Assembly: GCA_046199005.1 (NCBI GenBank)
Contig: CP176050.1
Coordinates: forward strand, 806,001-870,000
DNA from: Ascidiimonas sp046199005
GTDB lineage: Bacteria; Bacteroidota; Bacteroidia; Flavobacteriales; Flavobacteriaceae
DNA: 64,000 bases
Reading direction: 5' to 3'
The first letter of the stretch is position 1, and each line of letters begins with the position of its first letter. The notes below the pieces were generated by a model. It worked only from the letters and a program-made list of their open reading frames with translations. It was not told the origin of the DNA and searched no databases. Made by a program: the position numbers and the translations under genes. This document shows positions 26,872-35,900 of this stretch, one piece after another.

Positions 26872-28098
26872 ATGAAAAATCTAAAAGTTCGTTTAACACT
26901 GTATATCAACTACTTTGTCTTTGCAATATTATTGAACAGTGTAGGTATTGTAATTCTGAAATCTTTAAATAATTATGGAGTAGATGAGTTTGAGGCAAGT
27001 GACCTTGAGAAATTCAAGGATTTACCTATTGCAATCGTTTCTTTTTTCGTGGCATCATTTTTACCGCGTTTAGGATATAAAAAAGGAATGTTGATCGGTC
27101 TGGGTCTGGTAACTGCTGCCTGTATAACTATGTATTTTGGTAATTCATTTAATACAGCAAAATTGCTATTTGCCACCGTAGGTGTTTCGTTTGCATTAAT
27201 AAAAGTATCGGTATACTCTATGATAGGAATGGTCACCGAAACTAAAAGGGAGCATAATAGCATGATGAGCAGCATTGAAGGAGTTTTTATGGTAGGTATT
27301 GCGTTAGCCTATTTTATATTTCCCGCTTTTAACGATGAAACAAATCCAGATGCATGGTTAAATGTATATTGGTTACTTGCAGGCTTAACTACAATTTCAT
27401 TCATAACTTTACTTTTCACTCGTTTTGATAAACCTTCCGAAGCACCGGGAAGTGATTTAAAGGATGATTTTCTTCAGATGCTACAATTAATTACGAAAGT
27501 GTTAATTCTGGTATTCATATTAAGCGCCTTTTTATTTGTAATGATTGAGCAGGGCATTATGTCTTGGTTACCAACTTTTAATAGCAGAGTTTTAAAATTA
27601 CCGGAAAGTGTAAGTGTGCGAATGGCAAGTATTCTTGCAGTTTCGCTTGCAATTGGTAGATTAATGGCGGGACAGCTCACCAAAAAAATTAACTGGATTT
27701 GGGTTCTTAGTGGGTGTACTGTAATCGCCATGTTACTGGTTGTTTTTATTCTACCTAAAACCACAGGTATTGACACAAAGGAGATCAACAGCATAGCTGA
27801 TATTCCTTTAATAGGTTTTGCATTTCCGATTGTAGGCTTATTTATAGCCCCAATTTATCCACTATTAAATTCGGTGGTTTTGAGCGCACTACCTAAAAAG
27901 TTACATAGCCCTATGACAGGCTTGATCGTTGTTTTTTCTGCTGTTGGCGGTTGGCTGGGGTCGAGAACTGTTGGATGGCTGTTTAAAACAAAAGGTCCCG
28001 AAAACGCATTTTATTATACGTTGATACCGATGACCGTATTATTAGTATCTTATTTTATACTAAAAAAACTCACCGAGAGAGATGTTGTTCAAGCTTAA
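26872..28098 (+). CDS. MFS transporter, sugar operon
   Basis: 408 residues with twelve predicted helices in two halves. Recognisable segments are FVASFLPRLGYKKGMLIGLGL near helix 2-3 and SLAIGRLMAGQLTKKINWIW in the second half. It resembles the FHS/FucP-type sugar transporters more than drug exporters, but I cannot assign a substrate. The gene follows the symporter after 26 nt, and its last 17 nt overlap the trehalase start, so translation is probably coupled. Two different carriers in one short operon suggest two forms of substrate, or import plus export. Confidence 0.82.
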   Translation: MKNLKVRLTLYINYFVFAILLNSVGIVILKSLNNYGVDEFEASDLEKFKDLPIAIVSFFVASFLPRLGYKKGMLIGLGLVTAACITMYFGNSFNTAKLLFATVGVSFALIKVSVYSMIGMVTETKREHNSMMSSIEGVFMVGIALAYFIFPAFNDETNPDAWLNVYWLLAGLTTISFITLLFTRFDKPSEAPGSDLKDDFLQMLQLITKVLILVFILSAFLFVMIEQGIMSWLPTFNSRVLKLPESVSVRMASILAVSLAIGRLMAGQLTKKINWIWVLSGCTVIAMLLVVFILPKTTGIDTKEINSIADIPLIGFAFPIVGLFIAPIYPLLNSVVLSALPKKLHSPMTGLIVVFSAVGGWLGSRTVGWLFKTKGPENAFYYTLIPMTVLLVSYFILKKLTERDVVQA

Positions 28099-29938
28099 CA
28101 TAGAGAAAACACTTCAAAAATTACTGCAGCAGGAAGATACTGATCAGGATAAAAAAATTACCAAAGAAGATAAAGGACCAAAGTCTTTCGAATTGATCAC
28201 GGTTGATAATTTGCCGTATCAGGTAAAAGGCACTTATTTTTTATCGAATCTTTTGCAAGAACTTGCACTAGCAAGAGCCGAAGGTAAAAAAGAGGCTAAA
28301 ATTCCTTTAAGACGAATCGAAGAACCTCCAGCAAACAGAATATCGAGAATGATCCGGTATTATTTTTGGAACGATCTTACTCGCACTATTGATGAGGCAG
28401 GTTTAGAAAAAATTTTAAGTGATGACAAATCAGATGATCTGTCTAGAAGAATTTACGTTCCTGCTACCGATGATGTAGGGATTGAATATTTTAAAAGCCT
28501 AGCCGAAAAGCATCCAAACATTGAGGTAAAAGTGCTTCCTGAGAAAATAACTCCGGAGTATGTGAAGTCTATCAATAAAAAACCAGGTATTTTAGCTCTG
28601 AAGATCGAAAACGGTCGGGGAGTACCCTTCGTGGTTCCAGGTGGTAGGTTTAATGAAATGTATGGTTGGGACAGCTACTTTGAAGGAGTGGGGTTGCTTC
28701 TGGACGACAGGATTGATCTGGCTAAAGCTATGGTAGATAATTTTTGCTATCAAATAAAACATTATGGTAAAATATTAAATGCGAATCGGTCTTACTATCT
28801 TACTAGAACCCAACCGCCATTCTTAAGTTCATTTATTTCAGAGGTATATGAGATGGGAACGTCTGTTTCAAAAGAATGGTTAAAGGAATCCTTATCTGTG
28901 GCCATACATGAATATGAAACCGTATGGATGCAAGCCGGAAAACGACTTTGCGCGAATGGTTTGAATCGTTATTTAGCAGAAGGCATTGGAATTCCTCCTG
29001 AAACCGAGAAAGGTCACTTCGATGAGATTTTGCATCATTATGCGACTAAGTCGAAAATGGAAAAGGAAGTGTTCGAAGAAAAATACACTAAAGGAGAATT
29101 AACGCACGAAGATTTAGATCAGTATTTCATTCATGACAGGAGTCTTCGTGAAAGTGGTCATGATACCTCGTGGAGATTAGATAATGTTTGTGCACACCTG
29201 AATACCGTAGACCTGAATTCGTTGCTTTATGTATACGAAGAAGATTTCAGGTATTTAATTAAAAAATATTTTAAGGGCGAATTTAATTCTTTAGATGGCA
29301 AAACATACAATTCGTCTTACTGGGAAGAAAAATCGGCAATCAGAAAACAGTTGGCAAATGAGTTTCTATGGAATGAGGAAGAGGGAACTTACTATGATTA
29401 CAATTTTATAAGCGAAAAACAGACCTTTTTTGAGTCTGCAACTAATTTTTATCCGCTATGGGCGAGAATGTGTTCTGAAAAACAAGCGGAAAGATTAGTA
29501 AAAAATTTAATGACCAAATTCAAAGCTAAAGGTGGTATTCTTGCAACCACTAAAGCTGCTGTGGAAGAGATAGGCAGAGGTAAGGCTCCAAGGCAATGGG
29601 ATTACCCGAACGGTTGGGCACCACACCAGATGTTACTATGGAAAGGACTCCTCAATTACGGTTACGTGGAGGAAGCACAGGAGCTTATTTACAGGTGGTT
29701 ATGGATGATTACCCGAAATGCTGTTGATTACAATGGGACCATTCCGGAAAAATATGATGTGGTAAATTGTACGCATAAAGTATATGCCGAATATGGAAAT
29801 GTAGGAACTCAATTCGACTACATTACTACAAGCGGATTTGGTTGGATGAACGCTTCTTATCAATTTGGGTTGCATCTGCTGAAAGATAGTCTCTTACAAA
29901 AGCTTAATCAATTAATAGACCCGGACGAGCTTTTTTAA
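28082..29938 (+). CDS. Cytoplasmic GH37 trehalase with N-terminal calcium-loop-like motif
   Basis: 618 residues, no signal peptide. GH37 signature 1 (PGGRFNEMYGWDSYF) starts at 186 and signature 2 (QWDYPNGWAP) at 505. The expected general acid is D361 in RESGHDTSWR, and the base E556 in IPEKYDV. The enzyme hydrolyses trehalose to two glucose. Residues 19-30 read DTDQDKKITKED, an EF-hand-like loop followed by GPK, very like the calcium loop of yeast neutral trehalase Nth1; the HDRSLRESGHD block also resembles the fungal neutral type. It is the last gene of the operon and overlaps the MFS gene. Without a signal peptide, it must act on imported or internal trehalose. Confidence 0.93.
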   Translation: MLFKLNIEKTLQKLLQQEDTDQDKKITKEDKGPKSFELITVDNLPYQVKGTYFLSNLLQELALARAEGKKEAKIPLRRIEEPPANRISRMIRYYFWNDLTRTIDEAGLEKILSDDKSDDLSRRIYVPATDDVGIEYFKSLAEKHPNIEVKVLPEKITPEYVKSINKKPGILALKIENGRGVPFVVPGGRFNEMYGWDSYFEGVGLLLDDRIDLAKAMVDNFCYQIKHYGKILNANRSYYLTRTQPPFLSSFISEVYEMGTSVSKEWLKESLSVAIHEYETVWMQAGKRLCANGLNRYLAEGIGIPPETEKGHFDEILHHYATKSKMEKEVFEEKYTKGELTHEDLDQYFIHDRSLRESGHDTSWRLDNVCAHLNTVDLNSLLYVYEEDFRYLIKKYFKGEFNSLDGKTYNSSYWEEKSAIRKQLANEFLWNEEEGTYYDYNFISEKQTFFESATNFYPLWARMCSEKQAERLVKNLMTKFKAKGGILATTKAAVEEIGRGKAPRQWDYPNGWAPHQMLLWKGLLNYGYVEEAQELIYRWLWMITRNAVDYNGTIPEKYDVVNCTHKVYAEYGNVGTQFDYITTSGFGWMNASYQFGLHLLKDSLLQKLNQLIDPDELF

Positions 29939-29984
29939 TTCTCAAAACTTGACTGGATGGTGTAGCTAAGTCACAGAATACTTT

Positions 29985-29992
29985 TACCTTTG
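29985..29992 (+). promoter_or_regulatory. -7 box of the maeB promoter
   Basis: TACCTTTG matches TAnnTTTG and lies 19 bp before the maeB ATG. No TTTG box is present 19 bp upstream, so strength is uncertain. Confidence 0.55.
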
Positions 29993-30011
29993 CGTCTGGT
30001 AAAATAAGGTT

Positions 30012-32300
30012 ATGAGCAAAGAAAGTAAAAGGAGAGAGGCGTTGGTATATCATGCCAAACCACAACCCGGAAAAATTAAGATAGTTCCTACAAAAAGATA
30101 TGCGACCCAGCGAGATCTTGCACTTGCATACTCACCCGGTGTAGCAGAACCCTGTTTAGAAATTGAGAAAGATCGTAAAAACGTTTACAGATATACAGTA
30201 AAAGGTAATCTGGTAGCTGTGATAACCAATGGTACCGCAGTACTCGGTTTAGGTGACATCGGTCCGGAAGCTGCAAAACCGGTTATGGAAGGAAAGGGTT
30301 TATTATTCAAAATTTTTGCAGATATCGATGGAATTGATATCGAGCTCGATACAAAGGATATAGACAAGTTTGTTGAAACTGTTAAAACCATCGCACCTAC
30401 ATTTGGTGGAATTAACCTGGAAGATATTAAGGCTCCGGAAGCATTCGAAATTGAAAGAAGGCTAAAAGAAGAATTAGATATCCCGGTCATGCATGACGAC
30501 CAACATGGAACGGCTATCATTTCTTCGGCGGCACTGTTGAATGCACTTGAGATTGCAGACAAAAAGATTGAAGAAGTAAAAATAGTGATTAGTGGCGCTG
30601 GGGCGGCAGCAGTTTCCTGTACAAGACTTTATAAAGCGTTTGGAGCAAGTGCATCAAATATTGTAATGCTTGACAGTAAGGGAGTCATTCGTAAAGATCG
30701 TGAGAATCTCACGAAAGAGAAGTTAGAGTTTGCTACCGATCGAAAAATAGACACCCTTGAAGAAGCGATGAAGGATGCCGATGTATTCATTGGTCTTTCT
30801 ATTGCAGATATCGTAAGTCCGGAAATGCTTTTGTCGATGGCTGTAAACCCAATTGTTTTCGCTATGGCAAATCCCGATCCTGAGATCGACTATGATCTTG
30901 CCATGTCTACACGAAAAGATATCATAATGGCTACGGGTCGATCAGATCATCCTAATCAGGTAAACAACGTATTAGGTTTTCCCTTTATTTTTAGAGGAGC
31001 GTTAGATGTAAGAGCGACCAAGATCAATGAAGAGATGAAAATGGCGGCTGTAAAAGCATTAGCAGCGCTGGCAAAAGAACCAGTGCCAGAGCAGGTGAAC
31101 ATTGCTTATGGAGAAACACGAATGGCGTTTGGTCGTGAATATATTATTCCCAAACCGTTTGACCCTCGTCTTATTGGAGAAGTGCCTCCGGCAGTGGCAA
31201 AAGCAGCCATTGAAAGCGGAGTTGCGACAGAACCCATTGTTGACTGGGCAGGATATAAAGAAGCTTTGCTTCAACGCTTAGGAAATGACAATAAACTGGT
31301 AAGACTGCTGCACAGTCGTGCAAAAACAAATCCTAAAAGAGTAGTTTTTGCCGAAGCCGATCAGTTAGATGTACTTAAAGCAGCTCAGATTGCGTACGAT
31401 GAAGGATTAGCCATTCCCATCTTGCTTGGTAATAAAGAAACGATCCTTGAACTAAAAGAAGAGATTGAGTTTGATGCCGAAGTCAATATAATCGACCCTA
31501 AAACCGATGAGTTTGATTTGATCAAGAAAAAGTATGCCAGAAAATACTGGGAGTCAAGAAAGCGTAAAGGCGTCACGTTATATGATGCCGAGAAAAAAAT
31601 AAGAGAGCGTAATTACTTTGCAGCAATGATGGTAAATGAAGGAGATGCAGATGCACTTATCTCTGGCTACGCAAGAAATTATCCTACCGTTCTAAAGCCA
31701 ATGTTGGAATTGATCGGTAAAGCACATGGTGTTACCAAAGTAGCAACCATGAACTTAATGATCACTGATAGAGGCCCTATGTTTTTGGCAGATACTTCGA
31801 TCAACATTGATCCAACAGCGAAAGAACTTGCCAAGATAGCGCAGATGACTTCTCAGGCGGTTAAGATGTTTGGAATGGAACCTGTAATTGCCATGCTGTC
31901 TTATTCAAACTTCGGATCATCTTCAAATGAGAAGGCTTCAAAAGTTAAAGATGCAGTAGCCTATCTACACAGGCATTATCCCGATATTGCAGTAGATGGT
32001 GAATTGCAGTCAGACTTCGCTCTGAACCGCCAGATGCTAGAGAGTAAATTTCCGTTTTCCAAACTAGCTCATAAGAAGGTGAATGCTTTAATTTTTCCGA
32101 ATCTCGATGCAGCTAATATTACCTATAAATTAATGAAAGAACTCAATCAAATAGAGTCTATAGGTCCTATTATGTTAGGTATGCGCAAGCCTGTGCACGT
32201 ATTGCAATTGGGTGCCAGCGTTGATGAAATGGTGAACATGACGGCCATTGCCGTAATCGATGCTCAGGAAAAAGAAAAGAGACAGAAAAATCAATCCTAA
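30012..32300 (+). CDS. maeB: NADP-dependent malic enzyme with C-terminal phosphotransacetylase-like domain
   Basis: 762 residues. The malic enzyme part (about 1-425) shows ALAYSPGVAEPCLEI, GTAVLGLGDIGP, the metal and malate site HDDQHGTAIIS, and the Rossmann motif VISGAGAAAVSCTRLY. The PTA-like part (about 430-760) begins VVFAEADQLDVLKAA; in MaeB proteins this domain is regulatory, binding acetyl-CoA, and usually has no transacetylase activity. The reaction is oxidative decarboxylation of malate to pyruvate with NADPH. It appears monocistronic. A hairpin 25 nt after the stop may end it. Confidence 0.96.
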   Translation: MSKESKRREALVYHAKPQPGKIKIVPTKRYATQRDLALAYSPGVAEPCLEIEKDRKNVYRYTVKGNLVAVITNGTAVLGLGDIGPEAAKPVMEGKGLLFKIFADIDGIDIELDTKDIDKFVETVKTIAPTFGGINLEDIKAPEAFEIERRLKEELDIPVMHDDQHGTAIISSAALLNALEIADKKIEEVKIVISGAGAAAVSCTRLYKAFGASASNIVMLDSKGVIRKDRENLTKEKLEFATDRKIDTLEEAMKDADVFIGLSIADIVSPEMLLSMAVNPIVFAMANPDPEIDYDLAMSTRKDIIMATGRSDHPNQVNNVLGFPFIFRGALDVRATKINEEMKMAAVKALAALAKEPVPEQVNIAYGETRMAFGREYIIPKPFDPRLIGEVPPAVAKAAIESGVATEPIVDWAGYKEALLQRLGNDNKLVRLLHSRAKTNPKRVVFAEADQLDVLKAAQIAYDEGLAIPILLGNKETILELKEEIEFDAEVNIIDPKTDEFDLIKKKYARKYWESRKRKGVTLYDAEKKIRERNYFAAMMVNEGDADALISGYARNYPTVLKPMLELIGKAHGVTKVATMNLMITDRGPMFLADTSINIDPTAKELAKIAQMTSQAVKMFGMEPVIAMLSYSNFGSSSNEKASKVKDAVAYLHRHYPDIAVDGELQSDFALNRQMLESKFPFSKLAHKKVNALIFPNLDAANITYKLMKELNQIESIGPIMLGMRKPVHVLQLGASVDEMVNMTAIAVIDAQEKEKRQKNQS

Positions 32301-32325
32301 GCTTTAACGTTTGCAAGGGTAAGAG

Positions 32326-32366
32326 AATGCTTCATTTGTAAATAATTTTATTACATTTGAAGCATT
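32326..32366. promoter_or_regulatory. 41-nt hairpin/palindrome overlapping the ruvA-sprA promoter
   Basis: AATGCTTCA (32326-32334) pairs with TGAAGCATT (32358-32366), and TGTAA (32337-32341) with TTACA (32351-32355). A symmetric TT/TT internal loop lies between the two stems, and the end loop is 9 nt. TACATTTG, the likely -7 box of ruvA-sprA (32352-32359), lies in the right arm. No strong T run follows. Confidence 0.65.
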
Positions 32367-32384
32367 AACATTTTAATAACATTT

Positions 32385-32966
32385 ATGATTACACATCTCA
32401 AAGGAAAACTAGTTGAAAAGAATCCCACCGATGTTGTAATAGAATGTAATGGCGTAGGCTATTTTTTGAACATTTCACTCCATACTTTCTCAAAGATCCC
32501 GGATGCAGAACAGCTAAAATTATACACGCACTTATTGGTGCGCGAAGATGCACATACGCTCTATGGATTTGCCGAGAAAGCTGAGCGTGAAATTTTTCTA
32601 TTGCTGCTATCTGTTTCCGGCATTGGAGCCAGCACGGCACGCACTATGTTATCTTCAATGACGCCGATGCAGGTAAGAGATGCCATTGCTTCAAGTGACG
32701 TGGCTGCCATTCAGGCCATAAAGGGTATTGGAGCTAAAACTGCGCAAAGAGTGATCATCGATCTTAAAGATAAAATTCTTAAAATTTACGACATTGACGA
32801 AGTTTCAAGTCCGCAAGGCAATACAAATAAAGAAGAAGCGTTATCTGCTTTAGAGGTATTAGGCTTTAACCGCAAGCAATCCGAGAAAATAATTGATAGG
32901 ATTGTAAAAGAAGTACCCGATTTAAGTGTGGAAGAAATAATAAAAAAAGCGCTTAAAAATTTATAG
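32385..32966 (+). CDS. ruvA: Holliday junction-binding protein RuvA
   Basis: 193 residues. The N-terminal OB domain starts MITHLKGKLVEKNPTDVVIECNG (first 20 are diagnostic). Tandem helix-hairpin-helix motifs follow (LLLSVSGIGASTARTML and IQAIKGIGAKTAQRVIIDLK). The C-terminal RuvB-contact domain contains EEALSALEVLGFNRKQ. It holds the four-way junction flat for RuvB. The sprA start lies only 5 nt after its stop, the usual ruvA-sprA pairing in flavobacteria. Confidence 0.96.
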   Translation: MITHLKGKLVEKNPTDVVIECNGVGYFLNISLHTFSKIPDAEQLKLYTHLLVREDAHTLYGFAEKAEREIFLLLLSVSGIGASTARTMLSSMTPMQVRDAIASSDVAAIQAIKGIGAKTAQRVIIDLKDKILKIYDIDEVSSPQGNTNKEEALSALEVLGFNRKQSEKIIDRIVKEVPDLSVEEIIKKALKNL

Positions 32967-32971
32967 AAAGT

Positions 32972-35900
32972 TTGAAAACGACCATACCAAAAGTACCACT
33001 CTATTTAACCAGGGTAATTTTTTTTAGTATTCTTTTTCTTTCCGGCATCCAATTATATGGTCAGGATAGTATACCCGTACCTCAGGATTCAGTGAAAACC
33101 GGTATTTCTCTTGGTAAAATTATTCTCAAGAATCCAAATAGTATAGTCGCCAAATACACCTATGATCCTGCATTAGATCTTTACTTTTACGACGAGACTG
33201 TAGGTGATTTCAATATCAAATATCCTGTTATTTTGACACCTAAGCAATACCGCGATCTTGTACAAAAAGAAAGTATGCGCGAGTACTTTAAAGAGAAGAT
33301 CGATGCGGTTGATGGTAAAAAGGAAGGAAGTGAAGAAGCCCGGAAAAATTTGCTGCCAAGTTTTTATGTGAATTCCGGGTTTTTTGAAACCGTTTTTGGA
33401 GGTAATACTATAGAAGTGATTCCGCAGGGTTCCGTAGCAATGGATTTGGGTGTTCGTTTTCAGAAAAATGACAATCCAGCCTTATCACCTCGAAATCGTA
33501 CCAACCTTACATTCGACTTTGACCAACGTATCAGTCTAAGTTTACTTGGTAAAGTAGGTACACGTTTGTCGATCAATGCAAATTATGATACGGAGGCAAC
33601 TTTTGATTTTCAGAACCTTATAAAACTGGAATACCAACCAACGGAAGACGATATACTGCAAAAGATCGAAGTAGGTAATGTAAGTATGCCACTCAATAGC
33701 TCTCTTATAACAGGTGCCCAAAGCCTTTTTGGGGTAAAGACAGAATTACAATTTGGTAGAACACGAGTTACAGGAGTGTTTTCTGAACAGCGATCTCAGA
33801 GCAGATCGGTGGTGGCGCAAGGAGGCGGTACCCTAAACGATTTTGAGATATTTGCGCTTGATTATGATGAAGATCGTCACTTTTTCCTTTCGCAGTATTT
33901 TAGAGACCAATATGATACAGCGCTAGAGAATTATCCGTTTATAAGAAGTCAGGTGCAAGTTACCCGTATCGAAGTGTGGGTGACCAATCGGGGTCAACGA
34001 ACCGAGAATGTGAGAAACCTTGTGGCTATTCAGGATTTAGGAGAGTTTGAAGCAGATAAAACAAGGCTGGGGATTAATAATCAAGATCCTCCCGGATTCT
34101 TCAATGTTAATACAGGGCAGCCAAATGAGTTACCTCGAAATGATGCCAATGATTTCAATCCGGAAGCTATTGGCACAGCAAATTCGGTATTGACTCCTGC
34201 CATCAGAGAAATATCGACTACCCGTTCTGGATTTGGTAGTCTCAACACCGTAGTAAACGAAGGCTTTGATTATGCAATTCTGGAAAACGCAAGAAAATTA
34301 GAGCAAGGAAGGGATTATACCCTAAATACACAATTAGGATATATTTCGTTGAATCAGCGATTAAGCAATGATGAGGTATTGGCAGTAGCTTTTCAGTATA
34401 CATATGCCGGAGAAGTATATCAGGTGGGAGAGTTTGCAGCAGACGGAATTGGCTCCACATCGATCGATCCTGATAATAATGTGATCATCAATAACAGTCT
34501 CGTGTTGAAGTTGCTTAAAAGTAACATTACCAACGTGTCTGACCCTATCTGGGATTTGATGATGAAGAATATTTATTCCACAGGTGCTTTTCAGCTAAGT
34601 CAGGAAGATTTCCGAATGAATATTTTATATGTAGACCCTTCTCCTATAAACTATTTGTCACCAGTAGATGAGGCAACTTTCCCCAACGGTCTGGACGAAA
34701 GAATATTATTAGACGTATTTAATTTTGATCGCCTTAATGTTTATAACGATCCGCAAAGCGGGGGAGATGGTTTTTTTGATTTTATTCCGGGTATTACGAT
34801 AGATACACAGTCGGGTAACATTATTTTTACCAAGGCAGAGCCTTTTGGTGAATTTCTGCATCAGGTCTTAGGTGGCGGAGATTATAGCAATCCAACAACC
34901 TACAATCCAAATCAGTCACAATATGTATTTCGAAATATGTATGAGTTAACTAAGGCAGCGGCTTTAGAAGATAGTGACAAGAATAAATTTCAGCTCAAAG
35001 GTAGATATAAATCAGAAGGTGCAAATGGTATTCCTATTGGAGCCTTTAACGTACCCAGAGGTTCAGTAAAAGTAACTGCGGGCGGCAGACTGTTACAGGA
35101 AGGGATTGATTATACCGTGAATTATCAGGCAGGAACAGTTCAGATATTAGATGAGGGACTTAGAGCTTCAAATACCCCTATAGAGGTTTCTGTAGAGAAT
35201 AACGCGATCTTCGGACAGCAAACACGGAGGTTTGCAGGGATTAATGTCGAGCATCAATTCAGCGAAAATTTTGTATTGGGAGCTACCTTTCTTAACCTTA
35301 ATGAAAGACCACTTACGCAAAAAGCTAATTTTGGAGTGGAACCCGTCAATAATACCATTTTTGGTTTTAATGGTAATTTCTCTACTGAACTACCCTTTCT
35401 AACCCGGTGGCTTAATAAATTACCCAACATTGATACTGATGTGCCTTCAAATTTATCTGTGCGAGGTGAGGTGGCATATTTAATTCCCGGCTCTCCTAAA
35501 AACGCAGATTTTGAAGGAGAAACAACCGCTTATCTTGACGATTTTGAGGGAGCGCAATCCTTGATCGATATTCGCGGTCCGTTAGCATGGGCACTGGCGA
35601 GTCCACCGTTGGAGTTTTTGAATAACGGGCAGGTTTTCGGAAATTCACCCGATGATCCCGATAATTTATTAAATGGATACGGTCGGGCAAAACTAGCCTG
35701 GTACACCATTGATCCAATTTTTTATACCACCCAGAGACCTTCCGGTATATCAGATGATGATATTTCATCGAATCAAACGCGTAGGGTTTTTATCGATGAA
35801 ATTTTCCCGCAGGTAGATGTACCTCAGGGACAAACAACGGTTCAAAACACTTTGGACCTTGCATATTATCCGCAGGTAAAGGGGCCTTACAATAACAATC

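Noticed and set aside
30185..30562. Minus-strand open frame of 125 codons inside maeB
   Set aside because: Antisense to the malic enzyme core; typical shadow of a strongly coding strand.
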